A DNA stretch of 47,486 bases from Bryobacterales bacterium (GTDB taxonomy: Bacteria > Acidobacteriota > Terriglobia > Bryobacterales > Bryobacteraceae), in assembly GCA_020846745.1 (NCBI GenBank), contig JADLDI010000019.1, forward strand, positions 1 to 47,486, given 5' to 3'. The notes under the pieces are model-generated. The model saw only the letters and a list, made by a program, of their open reading frames with translations, had not been told where the DNA came from and searched no databases. The position numbers and the translations under genes were made by a program. Of this stretch, positions 25,037 to 36,928 are shown piece by piece (position 1 is the stretch's first letter; each line of letters starts with the position of its first letter).

Positions 25037-26648
25037 ACTCGAATGAGTTAGTGCAGGTGGTACTGTATCTTGCCGTTCTGCTGGCGCTCGTGAAGCCGCT
25101 GGGGGCATATATGGCCCAAGTCTATAACGGGCGGTGGGAGATCGGTTTGGAGAGATGGATTTACAGGCTGGGGGGGATTACACAGCCTGGCGCCCCGATG
25201 ACGTGGACATCCTATTCAGGCGCCTTTCTTGCTTCGAACCTGGTTGGTCTTGTGCTGGTTTATGCGATGTTGCGGGTGCAGCATGTGCTGCCGTGGAACC
25301 CGGAAGGCATGGGAGCGGTAGCTCCGCATACGGCCTTCAATATCGCGGTGAGTTTCGCGAGTAACACGAACTGGCAGAACTACGGCGGAGAGGCGGCACT
25401 CAGTTACTTTACACAGATGCTGGCGTTGACGGTGCAGAACTTCCTGTCGGCCGCATCCGGGATGGCGTTGCTGGTAGCGCTGGCGCGGAGCCTAACGTCG
25501 CGGAATGCGCGCGAGATCGGGAATTACTGGGTGGACTTCGTGCGAAGCATCGTTTATATTCTGCTGCCGTTATCGGTGCTGCTGGCGGCGATGCTGGTTT
25601 CGCAGGGCGTGATCCAGAATCTGGATTCGTACGTGAAGGTAGCGGATTCGAAGCAAGTGCTGCCGATGGGTCCGGCGGCGTCGCAGGTAGCGATCAAGCA
25701 GTTGGGGACGAACGGAGGTGGATTCTTTAACACTAACTCGGCTCATCCGTTTGAGAACCCGACACCGTTCTCGAACTTTGTCGAATGTCTGGCGATCTTA
25801 CTGATTCCGGCGGCGCTCTGCTACACATTCGGGTGCCTGGTGAATGACAAACGGCAGGGTTGGGCGTTGCTGGCAGCGATGCTGATTCTTTTTGTCCCGC
25901 TGCTGATGGTGGGTATTTCCGCCGAGCAGGGTAACTGGGAAGGGAAGGAGGTGCGGTTCGGGATCGCCAACTCAGCGCTGTGGGCGGCGGCGACGACGGC
26001 GGCTTCAAACGGGTCTGTCAATGCGATGCACGATTCATTCACGGCGATTGGCGGACTGGCGCCGTTGTTCCTGATGCAGTTGGGCGAGGTGGTGTTTGGG
26101 GGCGTGGGATCCGGACTTTACGGAATGGTGGTGTTCGCGATTATCGCGGTGTTTCTTGCGGGGCTGATGGTGGGGCGGACGCCTGAGTATCTGGGGAAGA
26201 AGATAGAAGCGTTCGAAATGAAAATGGCATCGATCGCGATACTGGCGCCGCCGCTCTGCGTGCTGGCCGGTACGGCCATCGCGGTGGTTACTCCGATGGG
26301 AGTTAGCGGGCTGGCGAATCGTGGAGCGCATGGGTTCAGCGAGATTCTCTACGCGTTCTCGTCGATGGGAAACAACAATGGGAGCGCGTTTGCGGGATAT
26401 GGGGCGGACAATCCATTGGTGAATTTCATGGGTGGAATCGCGATGCTGGTGGCGCGGTACTGGGTGGCGCTGCCGGTGCTGGCGATGGCGGGGTCGCTGG
26501 CGGCGAAGAAGACGGTTCCGGCCGGACCGGGAACGCTGCCGACACATACGCCGCTATTTGTGATCTTGCTGGCAGGTGCGGTGTTGATCGTGGGGGCGCT
26601 GGCATTTATTCCGGCGCTGGCGCTGGGTCCGATTGCGGAGGCACTCAA

Positions 26649-26652
<4 letters not shown>
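25033..26652 (+). CDS. kdpA: Potassium-transporting ATPase channel subunit KdpA
   Basis: The 539-residue membrane protein is the potassium-binding subunit of the high-affinity KdpFABC pump. It has the KdpA start ([20 protein letters not shown]) and selectivity-filter regions including [34 protein letters not shown] and [16 protein letters not shown]. About ten membrane spans are visible. GTG 25033 overlaps the kdpF stop; the longer frame upstream runs through kdpF and is not used. Size is slightly below the E. coli 557. Confidence 0.97.
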
Positions 26653-28711
<2,059 letters not shown>

Positions 28712-28712
<1 letters not shown>

Positions 28713-29266
28713 TGGTTACGATTCGGATGGTTTTGGTCTTGAGTGTTTTGTGCGGACTTATCTACCCGCTGGCGATTACGGGCATGGCTCAGTTGCTGTT
28801 CCCACATCAGGCGCACGGGAGCCGGGTGATTCGTGAAGGGCGGGTGATAGGGTCGGAGTTGATCGGGCAGGCGTATGAGGATCCACGGCACTTCTGGAGC
28901 CGGCCGTCGGCGACTGCACCGTTTGCTTATAACGCGGGGCTGTCTTCCGGATCGAATTGGGGTGTGAAGAATCCGGCACGGCAACAGGCGATTGAGGCGC
29001 GCAGGAAGGCTCTGCTGGCGTTGGACCCCGGCAACGCGGTTCCGGCGCCTTTCGATTTGTTGATGGCCTCCGGAAGCGGGCTCGATCCGCATATCAGTCT
29101 GGAAGCTGCCGCGTGGCAGGCGGGAAGGGTCGCACGGATGCGCGGACTGGATCGGCACAGGGTAGAAGAGTTGGTAAAGCAGTACACGGAAAGGCGGCAG
29201 TTCGGGGTTTTGGGAGATCCAGTGGTCAACGTGATGTTATTGAATCGAGCACTGGATCGCTTATGA
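28712..29266 (+). CDS. kdpC: Potassium-transporting ATPase subunit KdpC
   Basis: A 184-residue protein with one N-terminal membrane span (VLSVLCGLIYPLAITGMAQL) and a periplasmic-type domain with GSELIGQAYEDPRHFWSRPS, NPARQQAIEARRKAL and SGSGLDPHISLEAA, all typical of KdpC, which acts with KdpB in catalysis. I start at ATG 28712, which overlaps the kdpB stop (TGATG). GTG codons three and nine bases upstream are alternatives. Its stop overlaps the next gene. Confidence 0.96.
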
Positions 29267-30519
29267 GGATTTTCTGTGTACTGATGGTGAGTGCCGCGGC
29301 GCTGGCGGAGGAGGCATTCTCGCCGCGGGAGCGCTTGCTGCTGGAGCGAATCGAGAAGCTGGAGCAGCGGTTAGCGGCGCTCGAAGCGAGGAGTGGGACG
29401 GTTTCGGCGCAGGTTACGGATATGAATACCGGCACGCCGGCCGTGGCGGCGTCTCGCGCGGAGGCTGTCGCCACCCGAACGACCATCAACATGAATTTCG
29501 ATGGTTACTACGGGTATAACTTCAACCGGCCGTTTACCGGGAGCAACGCGCTGCGGGCTTATGACGTGTCGGGTAACAGCTTCGCGATCAACCAGGCGGG
29601 AGTGATGATTGAGCGCCTGCCGGATGCCGCCGCCGGGCGGCGGTTTGGGGGCAGACTCGACCTGATGTTCGGACAGGCGACGGAGACGCTGCAAGGATCG
29701 GCGGCGAATGAACGGCGCCCCGAGGTTTTCCGGCACATTTTTCAGGCGTACGGCACGGCTGTCGCGCCGATAGGCAAGGGACTCACCATAGATTTCGGCA
29801 AATGGGCGAGTGCCCTCGGGATTGAGGGTAACTACACAAAAGACCAGTTCAACTACTCGCGGGCGTACTGGTTCAGTTTCCTGCCGTTCTATCATATGGG
29901 GCTGCGGACGACCTATCCTGTTACTAAGTGGTTGAACGCGAGTTATTGGCTGACGAACGGGCTGAATCAGACGGAGGACTTCAACGGCTTCAAGAGTCAA
30001 GCGGTGTTGCTGAACTTTGCGCCGTCGGCGAGGGTATCGGCAAATCTGAATTACTACAACGGCCAGGAGCAGCGGGCGGTGGATGGCCATGCGCCGCGGG
30101 GGCGGTCGCACTTTTTCGACGGCTATATCACGTGGCAGGTATCGGACCGGTGGAAGGTGGCCGGAGAGGCGGATTACGCGTTGGAGCGGACTACTCCGAA
30201 CGATGTGCCGCGGATCGTGTTCGGCGGGGCGGGATACGCACGGTACAACGTCACTAAGCGGTTCAGCCTGGCGGGACGGTTTGCTTATCTGAATGATCGT
30301 AACGGCTGGTTTACGGCTGGGCGCCAGGCATTGAAGGACGGCACGCTGACAGCAACAGTTGACGTTGCGGACGGATTTCAGATGCGATGGGAGGTCAGGC
30401 GGGACTGGTCGAACGTTAGGTGGTTCCCATCCGCTGACATTAGCCGCGGAAAGCACGAGCAGACGACGGCGTTGATTGGCCTAATCTGGTGGTTTGGAGG
30501 AAAGCAGGGCGCTTGGTAG
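29263..30519 (+). CDS. Outer-membrane beta-barrel protein within the kdp operon
   Basis: A 418-residue exported protein: signal peptide (MRIFCVLMVSAAALA-EE), a short coiled coil (LLLERIEKLEQRLAALEARS), then alternating aromatic beta strands up to a terminal Trp (GLIWWFGGKQGAW), typical of the putative beta-barrel porin (BBP2-like) group. It has NMNFDGYYGYNFNRPF and DFGKWASALGIEGNYTKDQF. The start ATG overlaps the kdpC stop by four bases and its end overlaps kdpD, so it is co-translated with the pump. An outer-membrane pore for potassium entry under limitation is a reasonable inference; the substrate is unproven. Confidence 0.85.
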   Translation: MRIFCVLMVSAAALAEEAFSPRERLLLERIEKLEQRLAALEARSGTVSAQVTDMNTGTPAVAASRAEAVATRTTINMNFDGYYGYNFNRPFTGSNALRAYDVSGNSFAINQAGVMIERLPDAAAGRRFGGRLDLMFGQATETLQGSAANERRPEVFRHIFQAYGTAVAPIGKGLTIDFGKWASALGIEGNYTKDQFNYSRAYWFSFLPFYHMGLRTTYPVTKWLNASYWLTNGLNQTEDFNGFKSQAVLLNFAPSARVSANLNYYNGQEQRAVDGHAPRGRSHFFDGYITWQVSDRWKVAGEADYALERTTPNDVPRIVFGGAGYARYNVTKRFSLAGRFAYLNDRNGWFTAGRQALKDGTLTATVDVADGFQMRWEVRRDWSNVRWFPSADISRGKHEQTTALIGLIWWFGGKQGAW

Positions 30520-33227
30520 AACCCGGCAGGCCCAATCCGGAAGAGTTACTCGCTCGTATGGAGCAAGAAGCGCGACAGGAGTCGCGCGGACGGCTGAAGG
30601 TATTCTTTGGCGCGTCGCCGGGAGTGGGGAAGACGTTCGCGATGCTCGAGGCGGCGCGCCGTGAGCGGCAGGCGGGTGTCGATGTGGTGGTGGGCGTGGT
30701 GGAGACGCACGGCCGGACGGAGACTGAGGCGCTGCTGGACGGCTTGGAGATACTGCCGCGGCATGCGGTGGCGCATCGGAACATCACGCTTGAGGAGTTT
30801 GATCTTGATCGGGCGCTGGCCCGGCGCCCGGGCCTGTTGCTGGTGGACGAACTGGCGCATTCCAATGCTCCGGGGCGCCGGCATACGAAGCGCTGGCAGG
30901 ACGTTTTGGAACTTATCGACGCCGGCGTTAACGTCTACACCACGCTCAATGTGCAGCACCTGGATAGTCTGAACGATCTGGTGGCTCAGATCACCGGGGT
31001 GGTGGTTCGCGAGACACTGCCCGATTCCGTGCTCGACCAAGCCGACGATGTCGAGCTTGTGGATTTGCCGGTCGAGGAACTGCGGCGGCGGATGGAAGCG
31101 GGGAAGGTCTACATACCGGCCCAGGCGCGGCGCGCGATGTCGGGTTTCTTCCGGCCGGGCAACCTGACGGCGTTACGCGAGTTGGCATTGCGGCGTACGG
31201 CCGACTGTGTAGACGCGCAAGTGCGGAGGTACCGGCGGGAGCATGCCATCCGGTCCACATGGGCGGTGAGGGAACGGCTGATGGTCTCGATCGGCCCGAG
31301 TCCGTTTTCGGCGAAGTTGATCCGGGCGGCTAAGAGGATGGCGGAACGGCTGCGGGCGGAGTGGGTCGTGGCTTACGTTGAGACGCCGGGACAGGCGGCC
31401 GCGGATCCCGAAATACGCATGCGAGTAAGTGCTTCGTTGCGGCTCGCCGAGCAGTTGGGCGCCGAAACGGTGACGCTGACGGGGAGTAACGTGACAGACA
31501 GCCTGCTGGCGTATGCGCGATCGCGGAATGTGTCGAAGATCGTGATCGGGAAGCGGGCGGGTCCGTTATGGAAGAGGTTGTGGTTTGGATCGGTTTTCGA
31601 TGACCTGGTCGCGCGGAGCGGCGATGTCGAGATCATCGCGGTGTCTGGAGAGCCGGAGCCGGTGGCGGCGGGAATTGGGCGGCTGTCGCCTCAAACGGGC
31701 GCCATCAACTGGCACGAAGCAGCACACGCAATGGCGATTACCGGCCTGGTGACGCTGATCTCGCTGCCGCTGCGGAACGTGCTGAATCCGGCGAACCTGG
31801 TGATGTTCTATTTGCTGGGTGTGGTGGCGGTAGCACTGCAGTGCAGCCGTCCGACGGCGTTCTTCGCCGCGGTGTTGAGCGTGGCGGCGTTCGACTTTTT
31901 CTGCGTTCCACCGTATATGACGTTCGCGGTGTTTGACTACGAATACCTGGTGACGTTCGCAGTGATGTTGACGGTAGCCGTGTTGATTGCGTCGTTGACG
32001 ATACGGGTGCGGCTGCAGGCAACACATGCGGCGGAACGGGAGGCGCGGACACAAGCGCTCTACCGGCTTACACGCGAGCTAAGCGGCGAATCGCGGTGGA
32101 TGGAAGCGGGACGCGCCGCGGCGGCGATCGCGCGCGAGGTGTTCCAGAGCCAGGTGATCCTGTTCTTTCCGGAGCAAGCGGGCAAGATCACGTTCCGGCG
32201 GCGCACTTCGGACGAGTTGCCGCTGCCGGCGGTGGAGGAAGGCATTGCGCAATGGGTGTTCGATCACGGTCAGAAGGCCGGCAAGGGGATGGATACGCTG
32301 CCGGGCGCGACGGCGTTGTATGTGCCGTTGAAAGGGTCGCAATCGACCTTGGGTGTGCTGGCGATCGTGCCGGGGGAAGCCGCACATCTGGAGTCGCCGG
32401 ACCAGATGCATTTGCTCGAGATTTTTGCGAGCCAAACGGCGCTGGCGATTGAGCGTACACAAGCGGAGATGGCGGCGCGCGACGCGCAACTGCGCGCGGA
32501 GGCGGAACAGATGCGGAGCGGTTTGCTGAGCGCGGTGTCGCACGATTTGCGAACGCCGCTGGCGACGATCACCGGGGCGGCCAGCAGCCTTCGGACCCAA
32601 AAAAATCAACTGGATCAGGCGACGCAAGCGGAACTGTTGGAGTGCATTGAACTGGAAGCTGAGCGCCTGAGCCGGCTGGTCAACAATCTGCTGGAAATGA
32701 CACGGCTGCAGTCCGGCAAAGTGACGGTGCGGAGGGAATGGCATCCGCTGGAGGACTTGGTGGGGGCGGCGCTGACGCGCTTGGAACGTATCTTGGAGGC
32801 ACGGCCGGTGCATGCGGAAATTCCGGCCGAATTGATGGTTTCAGGCGACGATGTGCTGCTGGAGCAGGTGATCTGGAACATCGTAGAAAATGCGGCGAAG
32901 TATACCCCGCGCGGGACGCCGATCTGGATCAGTGGGCGTGCTACGGCCGGCTTCGGGGAGTATGGTGGAGTGGAGGTGGACGTACGCGATTCAGGACCGG
33001 GATTCGCAAAGAGTGAAGAGCAACTGATTTGGAACAAGTTCTACCGTGGAAAGCAGGCGGCAACGGTTGAGGCGAGCCGAGGAGCGGGGCTTGGGCTGGC
33101 GATCTGCCGCGCGATTGTGAACGCGCACGGAGGACGGATTGAGGCGGCGAACCACCCGGAAGGCGGTGCGCTGATCCGCGTGTGGCTGCCGCATCCGGGC
33201 CGTCCACCTGAGGTTCCCAATGGCTAA
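30513..33227 (+). CDS. kdpD: Osmosensitive potassium-channel sensor kinase KdpD
   Basis: The 904-residue protein has the full KdpD plan: Walker A in the KdpD domain (GASPGVGKT, about 33-41) with VVVGVVETHGR and LVDELAHSNAPG; a universal-stress-like domain; four membrane spans (from ITGLVTLISLPLRNVLNPAN); a GAF-type region; a HisKA motif SHDLRTPLATITGAASSL; and an ATPase (NIVENAAKYTPRG, DSGPGF, GAGLGLAICRAI). TTG 30513 gives a start VEPGRPNPEELLARM that matches the family N terminus. A GTG at 30489 and an ATG at 30558 are alternatives. It senses potassium limitation and controls KdpE. Confidence 0.95.
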   Translation: MVEPGRPNPEELLARMEQEARQESRGRLKVFFGASPGVGKTFAMLEAARRERQAGVDVVVGVVETHGRTETEALLDGLEILPRHAVAHRNITLEEFDLDRALARRPGLLLVDELAHSNAPGRRHTKRWQDVLELIDAGVNVYTTLNVQHLDSLNDLVAQITGVVVRETLPDSVLDQADDVELVDLPVEELRRRMEAGKVYIPAQARRAMSGFFRPGNLTALRELALRRTADCVDAQVRRYRREHAIRSTWAVRERLMVSIGPSPFSAKLIRAAKRMAERLRAEWVVAYVETPGQAAADPEIRMRVSASLRLAEQLGAETVTLTGSNVTDSLLAYARSRNVSKIVIGKRAGPLWKRLWFGSVFDDLVARSGDVEIIAVSGEPEPVAAGIGRLSPQTGAINWHEAAHAMAITGLVTLISLPLRNVLNPANLVMFYLLGVVAVALQCSRPTAFFAAVLSVAAFDFFCVPPYMTFAVFDYEYLVTFAVMLTVAVLIASLTIRVRLQATHAAEREARTQALYRLTRELSGESRWMEAGRAAAAIAREVFQSQVILFFPEQAGKITFRRRTSDELPLPAVEEGIAQWVFDHGQKAGKGMDTLPGATALYVPLKGSQSTLGVLAIVPGEAAHLESPDQMHLLEIFASQTALAIERTQAEMAARDAQLRAEAEQMRSGLLSAVSHDLRTPLATITGAASSLRTQKNQLDQATQAELLECIELEAERLSRLVNNLLEMTRLQSGKVTVRREWHPLEDLVGAALTRLERILEARPVHAEIPAELMVSGDDVLLEQVIWNIVENAAKYTPRGTPIWISGRATAGFGEYGGVEVDVRDSGPGFAKSEEQLIWNKFYRGKQAATVEASRGAGLGLAICRAIVNAHGGRIEAANHPEGGALIRVWLPHPGRPPEVPNG

Positions 33228-33915
33228 TGCCCCGGAAATACTGATTGTGGAGGACGATCCGCAGATTCGGAGGTTTCTGCGGGCCACGCTCGCGGCGGAG
33301 CAGTTCCGGTATCACGAGGCAGTAACGGCGGCGGAGGGAATCGCACAGGCGCAGGCGCGTCAGCCGGACCTTGTGTTACTCGACTTAGGGTTGCCGGATC
33401 AGGATGGGTTGGATGTGATTCGGGCCATCAGGCGGAGCAGTCAGGTACCGATAATCGTGCTGTCGGCGCGGGGGCAGGAGAAAGATAAGATCGAAGCGCT
33501 GGATGCCGGCGCGGATGACTATGTAAGCAAACCGTTCGCGGTGGGGGAGTTGCTGGCGCGGGTGCGTGCGGCGCTGCGGAGATCTGCGACGATCCGCGAT
33601 GGGGCGGAGGGGACGACGTTTCGTGCCGGAGACATCGCGGTGAACCTGGACGCGCGAGTGGTCCACGTCGGGAACGTTGAGGTGCATCTGACGCCGATCG
33701 AGTTCCGGCTGCTGGAGGCGCTGGTACGGCATGCAGGCAAGGTAATTACGCAGCGGCAGTTGCTGGTGGAAGTATGGGGTCCGCAGCATAGCGAGCAAGG
33801 GCAGTATCTGCGGGTGTATATGACGCAGTTGCGGAGGAAGTTAGAAGCCGATCCGGCTAGGCCGCGGTTTTTGAGGACGGAGCCGGGGGTGGGGTACCGG
33901 TTGGTGGTGGAGTAA
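33220..33915 (+). CDS. kdpE: KdpE response regulator
   Basis: The 231-residue OmpR-family regulator has a receiver domain (ILIVEDDPQIRRFLRATLAA; phospho-acceptor D55 in LVLLDLGLPDQDG; SKPF) and a winged helix ending LRRKLEADPARPRFLRTEPG and YRLV. It overlaps kdpD by eight bases and is the partner of KdpD in activating kdp. Its likely operator is the direct repeat before the first kdp ORF. Confidence 0.96.
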   Translation: MANAPEILIVEDDPQIRRFLRATLAAEQFRYHEAVTAAEGIAQAQARQPDLVLLDLGLPDQDGLDVIRAIRRSSQVPIIVLSARGQEKDKIEALDAGADDYVSKPFAVGELLARVRAALRRSATIRDGAEGTTFRAGDIAVNLDARVVHVGNVEVHLTPIEFRLLEALVRHAGKVITQRQLLVEVWGPQHSEQGQYLRVYMTQLRRKLEADPARPRFLRTEPGVGYRLVVE

Positions 33916-33949
33916 GAGTGGGGGGGCAGGTCAGGCTTTCCATATTCAT

Positions 33950-34240
33950 GGGAGTGAGCGATCCTCCCAAAATGCCAAAAAACACGGCCTCACCGCCGAA
34001 TCCATCCCCGCCGATCTCCGTCCTGTTTTCAACAGTTTGCGAAACGAACTCCCCCACCTCGCACCTCCCCGGAAACAGAACCGCAACCGTCAGGGCGCGG
34101 GCCCAATCTCTCTTCAGACTCGACGCTGCCACCCTCGATATTTCCGTCAACTTCCTCATCAGCCAGTACGCCAAAATCGGCTACCAGACCGCCCTCCAAC
34201 AATCCGTGCGGAACGAACCCAATTTGCGAAATGGTTAAAC
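33950..34240 (+). pseudogene. Decayed gene of the SSQNAxKHGLTA family
   Basis: The 443-base gap between kdpE and the molybdoenzyme contains no intact gene. One frame reads ERSSQNAKKHGLTAES (33956-34003) and continues with IPADLRPVFNSLRNELPHLA. Its opening matches a motif frequent in short acidobacterial hypothetical proteins. No start codon or full N terminus precedes it. A different frame then looks coding (LFRLDAATLDISVNFLISQY) up to a TAA at 34238. Loss of the 5' end plus at least one frameshift is the simplest reading. The + strand here is C-rich, unlike the G-rich genes on both sides. Confidence 0.5.
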
Positions 34241-34346
34241 GTTAATCAAGATAAGCGGCCACAAACCACCCATGCTCAAAATTCTCCATTTCTGTGTCGC
34301 ACACCCCGGATGATGTTTGGTGTGCTGAGGCCTTCAATCCGGACGC

Positions 34347-34352
34347 TATAGT
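34347..34352 (+). promoter_or_regulatory. -10 box for the molybdoenzyme operon (leaderless)
   Basis: TATAGT ends exactly six bases before ATG 34359, with no Shine-Dalgarno sequence. No good -35 box is visible. The geometry predicts a transcript that begins with the start codon. Confidence 0.5.
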
Positions 34353-34358
34353 AGATAG

Positions 34359-36413
34359 ATGGCGGGCGAAGTTCGACACTCTACTTGTGCGTTGGATTGT
34401 CCTGACGCTTGTTCGGTGTTGGTGACCGTGGAGGGTGGCAAAGCCACGCGGCTGCGGGGGAATCCGGAGCATGCGGTTACGCGGGGGTTTCTTTGCGCCA
34501 AAGTTGCCAAGTATCTGGAGCGGGTCTACTCTGGGGACCGGTTACTCCATCCGTTGCGGCGCACGGGGGCCAAGGGGGCGGGAGAGTTTGAGCGGATCTC
34601 TTGGGATGCGGCGTTGGACATCGTTGCGGAGCGGTTGACTGGGATTGCGCGGGAGTTTGGGCCTGAGGCGATTCTTCCGTATTCCTATGGCGGTTCGATG
34701 GGGTTCCTCAATGGCGGGAGTATGGACCGGCGGTTTTTCCACCGCTTGGGGGCCTCGCGGTTGGACCGGACGATTTGCTCGACGGCGGGGATGATGGGAC
34801 AGGTGACGGCGATGGGTGTCCGGTATGGGACCGAGCCCGAGCAGTTTGCGCAATCGAAGCTGATCATAGTTTGGGGCGCAAACATATTGGCGACAAACGT
34901 CCACATGTGGCCGTTTATTGTGGAAGCGCGGCGCCGCGGGGCCAGGCTTTACACAATCGATCCGGTAAAGAACAAGACGGCGATGTTGGCGGACCGGCAT
35001 TTCTCGATTCAGCCGGGGACCGATCTGGCGCTGGCGCTGGGGTTGATGCATGTGATCATCCGCGAGGCGCTGTATGATGCCGAGTACCTGGCGAAGCACA
35101 CGAACGGGTTCCACGGGTTGAAGGAACGGGTCCGCGAGTTTACGCCGGAGCATACGGCGCAGTTGACGGGATTGACGGCGGACGAAATCGTGACCTTGGC
35201 GCGGGAGTATGCGCAGACGCGTCCGGCGGCGATAAGGCTGGGATACGGCGTGCAGCGGACAGACCGCGGCGCCGGCTCGGTGAGCGCGATTACGCTGTTG
35301 CCCGCGTTGACAGGGTCGTGGAAAGACGTTGGTGGCGGCATGCAGTTGTCGACGTCGAACGGGTTTCACGTGAACCGGGCGGCGCTGGAGCGTCCGGACT
35401 TACAGCAGCGGTCGGCGTTGGGTCGCGAAGCGCGGCTGATCAATATGTCGACGCTGGGGCAGGCGCTGACGGAGGTGAACGATCCGCCGGTGAAAGCGCT
35501 GTTCGTGTACAACTCGAATCCGGCGGCGGTGGCGCCCAACCAGAACCGGGTGCACGGCGGGCTACGGCGCGAGGATTTGTTTACGGTTGTCGCGGAGCAG
35601 TTCCTGACAGACACCGCGGATTTCGCGGATATTGTGCTGCCGGCGACCACGTTCCTGGAGCACATGGACCTGTATTTCGCCTATGGCCACTATCATTTAC
35701 AGATGGCGCAGGCGGCGATTGAGCCGGTGGGCGAGTGCCGGTCGAATGTGGAGATCTTCCGGGCGCTGGCGAAGCGGATGGGGTTCACGGATCCGGAGTT
35801 TGACGATTCGAGCGAGGCGATGATCGACCAGTCCCTCGCGAGCGGACATCCGTACCTGGAGGGGATTACGCGGGAGCGGTTGGAACAGGACCATTCGATC
35901 CGGCTGAAGGTGTCGGCCGAAGGGACTCCGTTTCTGCCGTTCGCAGAGGGTGGATTCCAGACGGCATCCGGCAAGTGCGAACTCGACTTGGCGCATATGG
36001 ATTATGCGCCGCCGGTGGAGTCGCGGCTGGGGGATGCGGCGCTGAAGCAGCGGTATCCGCTGGAGATGATTTCGCCGAAGAATACGGACAGCATGAACTC
36101 GACGTTCGGGTACCGGAAGGACACGGACGAGGAGACTGGCACCCTGTTCGTTCATCCGGAAGACGCGCGGCCGCGGGGGATTACGACGGGCGATGCGGTG
36201 CGGATGTTCAACGGGCGGGGGTCGGTCCGGCTGCGGGCGCAGGTGGAGGACACGGTTCGGACGGGTGTGGTGTCGGCTCCTTCCACACGGTGGCCGAAAC
36301 GGTCAATGGACCGGCGGAATGTCAACGCATTGACGTCGGAACGGTTGACAGATTTGGGCGGAGGGCCTACCTTTTATTCGTGTCTGGTACAAGTGGAAAA
36401 ATGCGGAGACTGA
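34359..36413 (+). CDS. Molybdopterin-dependent oxidoreductase
   Basis: A 684-residue member of the DMSO reductase superfamily. The N-terminal 4Fe-4S site is C10-x3-C14-x3-C18-x27-C46 (CALDCPDAC ... GFLCAK). Then come FERISWDAALDIVAERL, IIVWGANILATNVHMWP, the cofactor-binding segments DIVLPATTFLEHMDL, and a C-terminal molybdopterin dinucleotide-binding domain. There is no Tat or Sec signal, so it should act in the cytoplasm. No electron-transfer or membrane subunit is nearby, and the substrate cannot be assigned; formate-dehydrogenase-like and other reductases share this core. It overlaps the lipoprotein gene by 13 bases. Confidence 0.88.
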   Translation: MAGEVRHSTCALDCPDACSVLVTVEGGKATRLRGNPEHAVTRGFLCAKVAKYLERVYSGDRLLHPLRRTGAKGAGEFERISWDAALDIVAERLTGIAREFGPEAILPYSYGGSMGFLNGGSMDRRFFHRLGASRLDRTICSTAGMMGQVTAMGVRYGTEPEQFAQSKLIIVWGANILATNVHMWPFIVEARRRGARLYTIDPVKNKTAMLADRHFSIQPGTDLALALGLMHVIIREALYDAEYLAKHTNGFHGLKERVREFTPEHTAQLTGLTADEIVTLAREYAQTRPAAIRLGYGVQRTDRGAGSVSAITLLPALTGSWKDVGGGMQLSTSNGFHVNRAALERPDLQQRSALGREARLINMSTLGQALTEVNDPPVKALFVYNSNPAAVAPNQNRVHGGLRREDLFTVVAEQFLTDTADFADIVLPATTFLEHMDLYFAYGHYHLQMAQAAIEPVGECRSNVEIFRALAKRMGFTDPEFDDSSEAMIDQSLASGHPYLEGITRERLEQDHSIRLKVSAEGTPFLPFAEGGFQTASGKCELDLAHMDYAPPVESRLGDAALKQRYPLEMISPKNTDSMNSTFGYRKDTDEETGTLFVHPEDARPRGITTGDAVRMFNGRGSVRLRAQVEDTVRTGVVSAPSTRWPKRSMDRRNVNALTSERLTDLGGGPTFYSCLVQVEKCGD

Positions 36414-36928
36414 TTCCTTTGGTGTTGGCGGTGGCGCTGGTGGGCATGCCGGCGTGCAAACGGTCGAAGAAGGCGCGCGTGCAGACGGTAGAGGAAGAGT
36501 CGCCGCAACTGCTGACCGTGCTGAATACGGGCGATCCGAAAGCCGCGGTGCAACTGCTGAAGGGCTTTCATGAGATCGAGACGGACGGGTGGCGGTGGAC
36601 GAAGGGCGCCTTTAGCGCGACGTTGAAAACTCCGCCGGGCGCGGCGCAGAAGGGCGCGAAGCTGGAGTTCAAGTTCACGCTGCCGGACGCGGTGTTGTCG
36701 AAGACGGGGCCGGTGACGTTGAAGGCGAAGATCATGGGGGTGGAACTCGATCCGCAGACCTATGATAAGGCGGGCGAGTATACGTATGAACGCGACATAC
36801 CAGGATCGTCGTTGCAGGGCGAGGCGGTGACGATCGATTTTGAGCTGAGCAAGTTCCTGGCGGCGGGACAAGTGGAGCAGCGGGAACTGGGCGTGATCGC
36901 GTCGACCATCGGACTCATGCAGAAATGA
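36401..36928 (+). CDS. Putative lipoprotein of unknown function
   Basis: A 175-residue protein with a short signal sequence (MRRLIPLVLAVALVGMPAC); the Cys at 19 fits an imperfect lipobox. The mature part (FHEIETDGWRWTKGAFSATL, PVTLKAKIMGVELDPQTYDK) is a single beta-sandwich that may bind carbohydrate. It resembles the last, C-terminal domain of the next gene, which has a similar strand pattern ending in FELGV-like phrases, so the two may be related. It overlaps the genes on both sides, so it is in one operon with them. Confidence 0.75.
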   Translation: MRRLIPLVLAVALVGMPACKRSKKARVQTVEEESPQLLTVLNTGDPKAAVQLLKGFHEIETDGWRWTKGAFSATLKTPPGAAQKGAKLEFKFTLPDAVLSKTGPVTLKAKIMGVELDPQTYDKAGEYTYERDIPGSSLQGEAVTIDFELSKFLAAGQVEQRELGVIASTIGLMQK

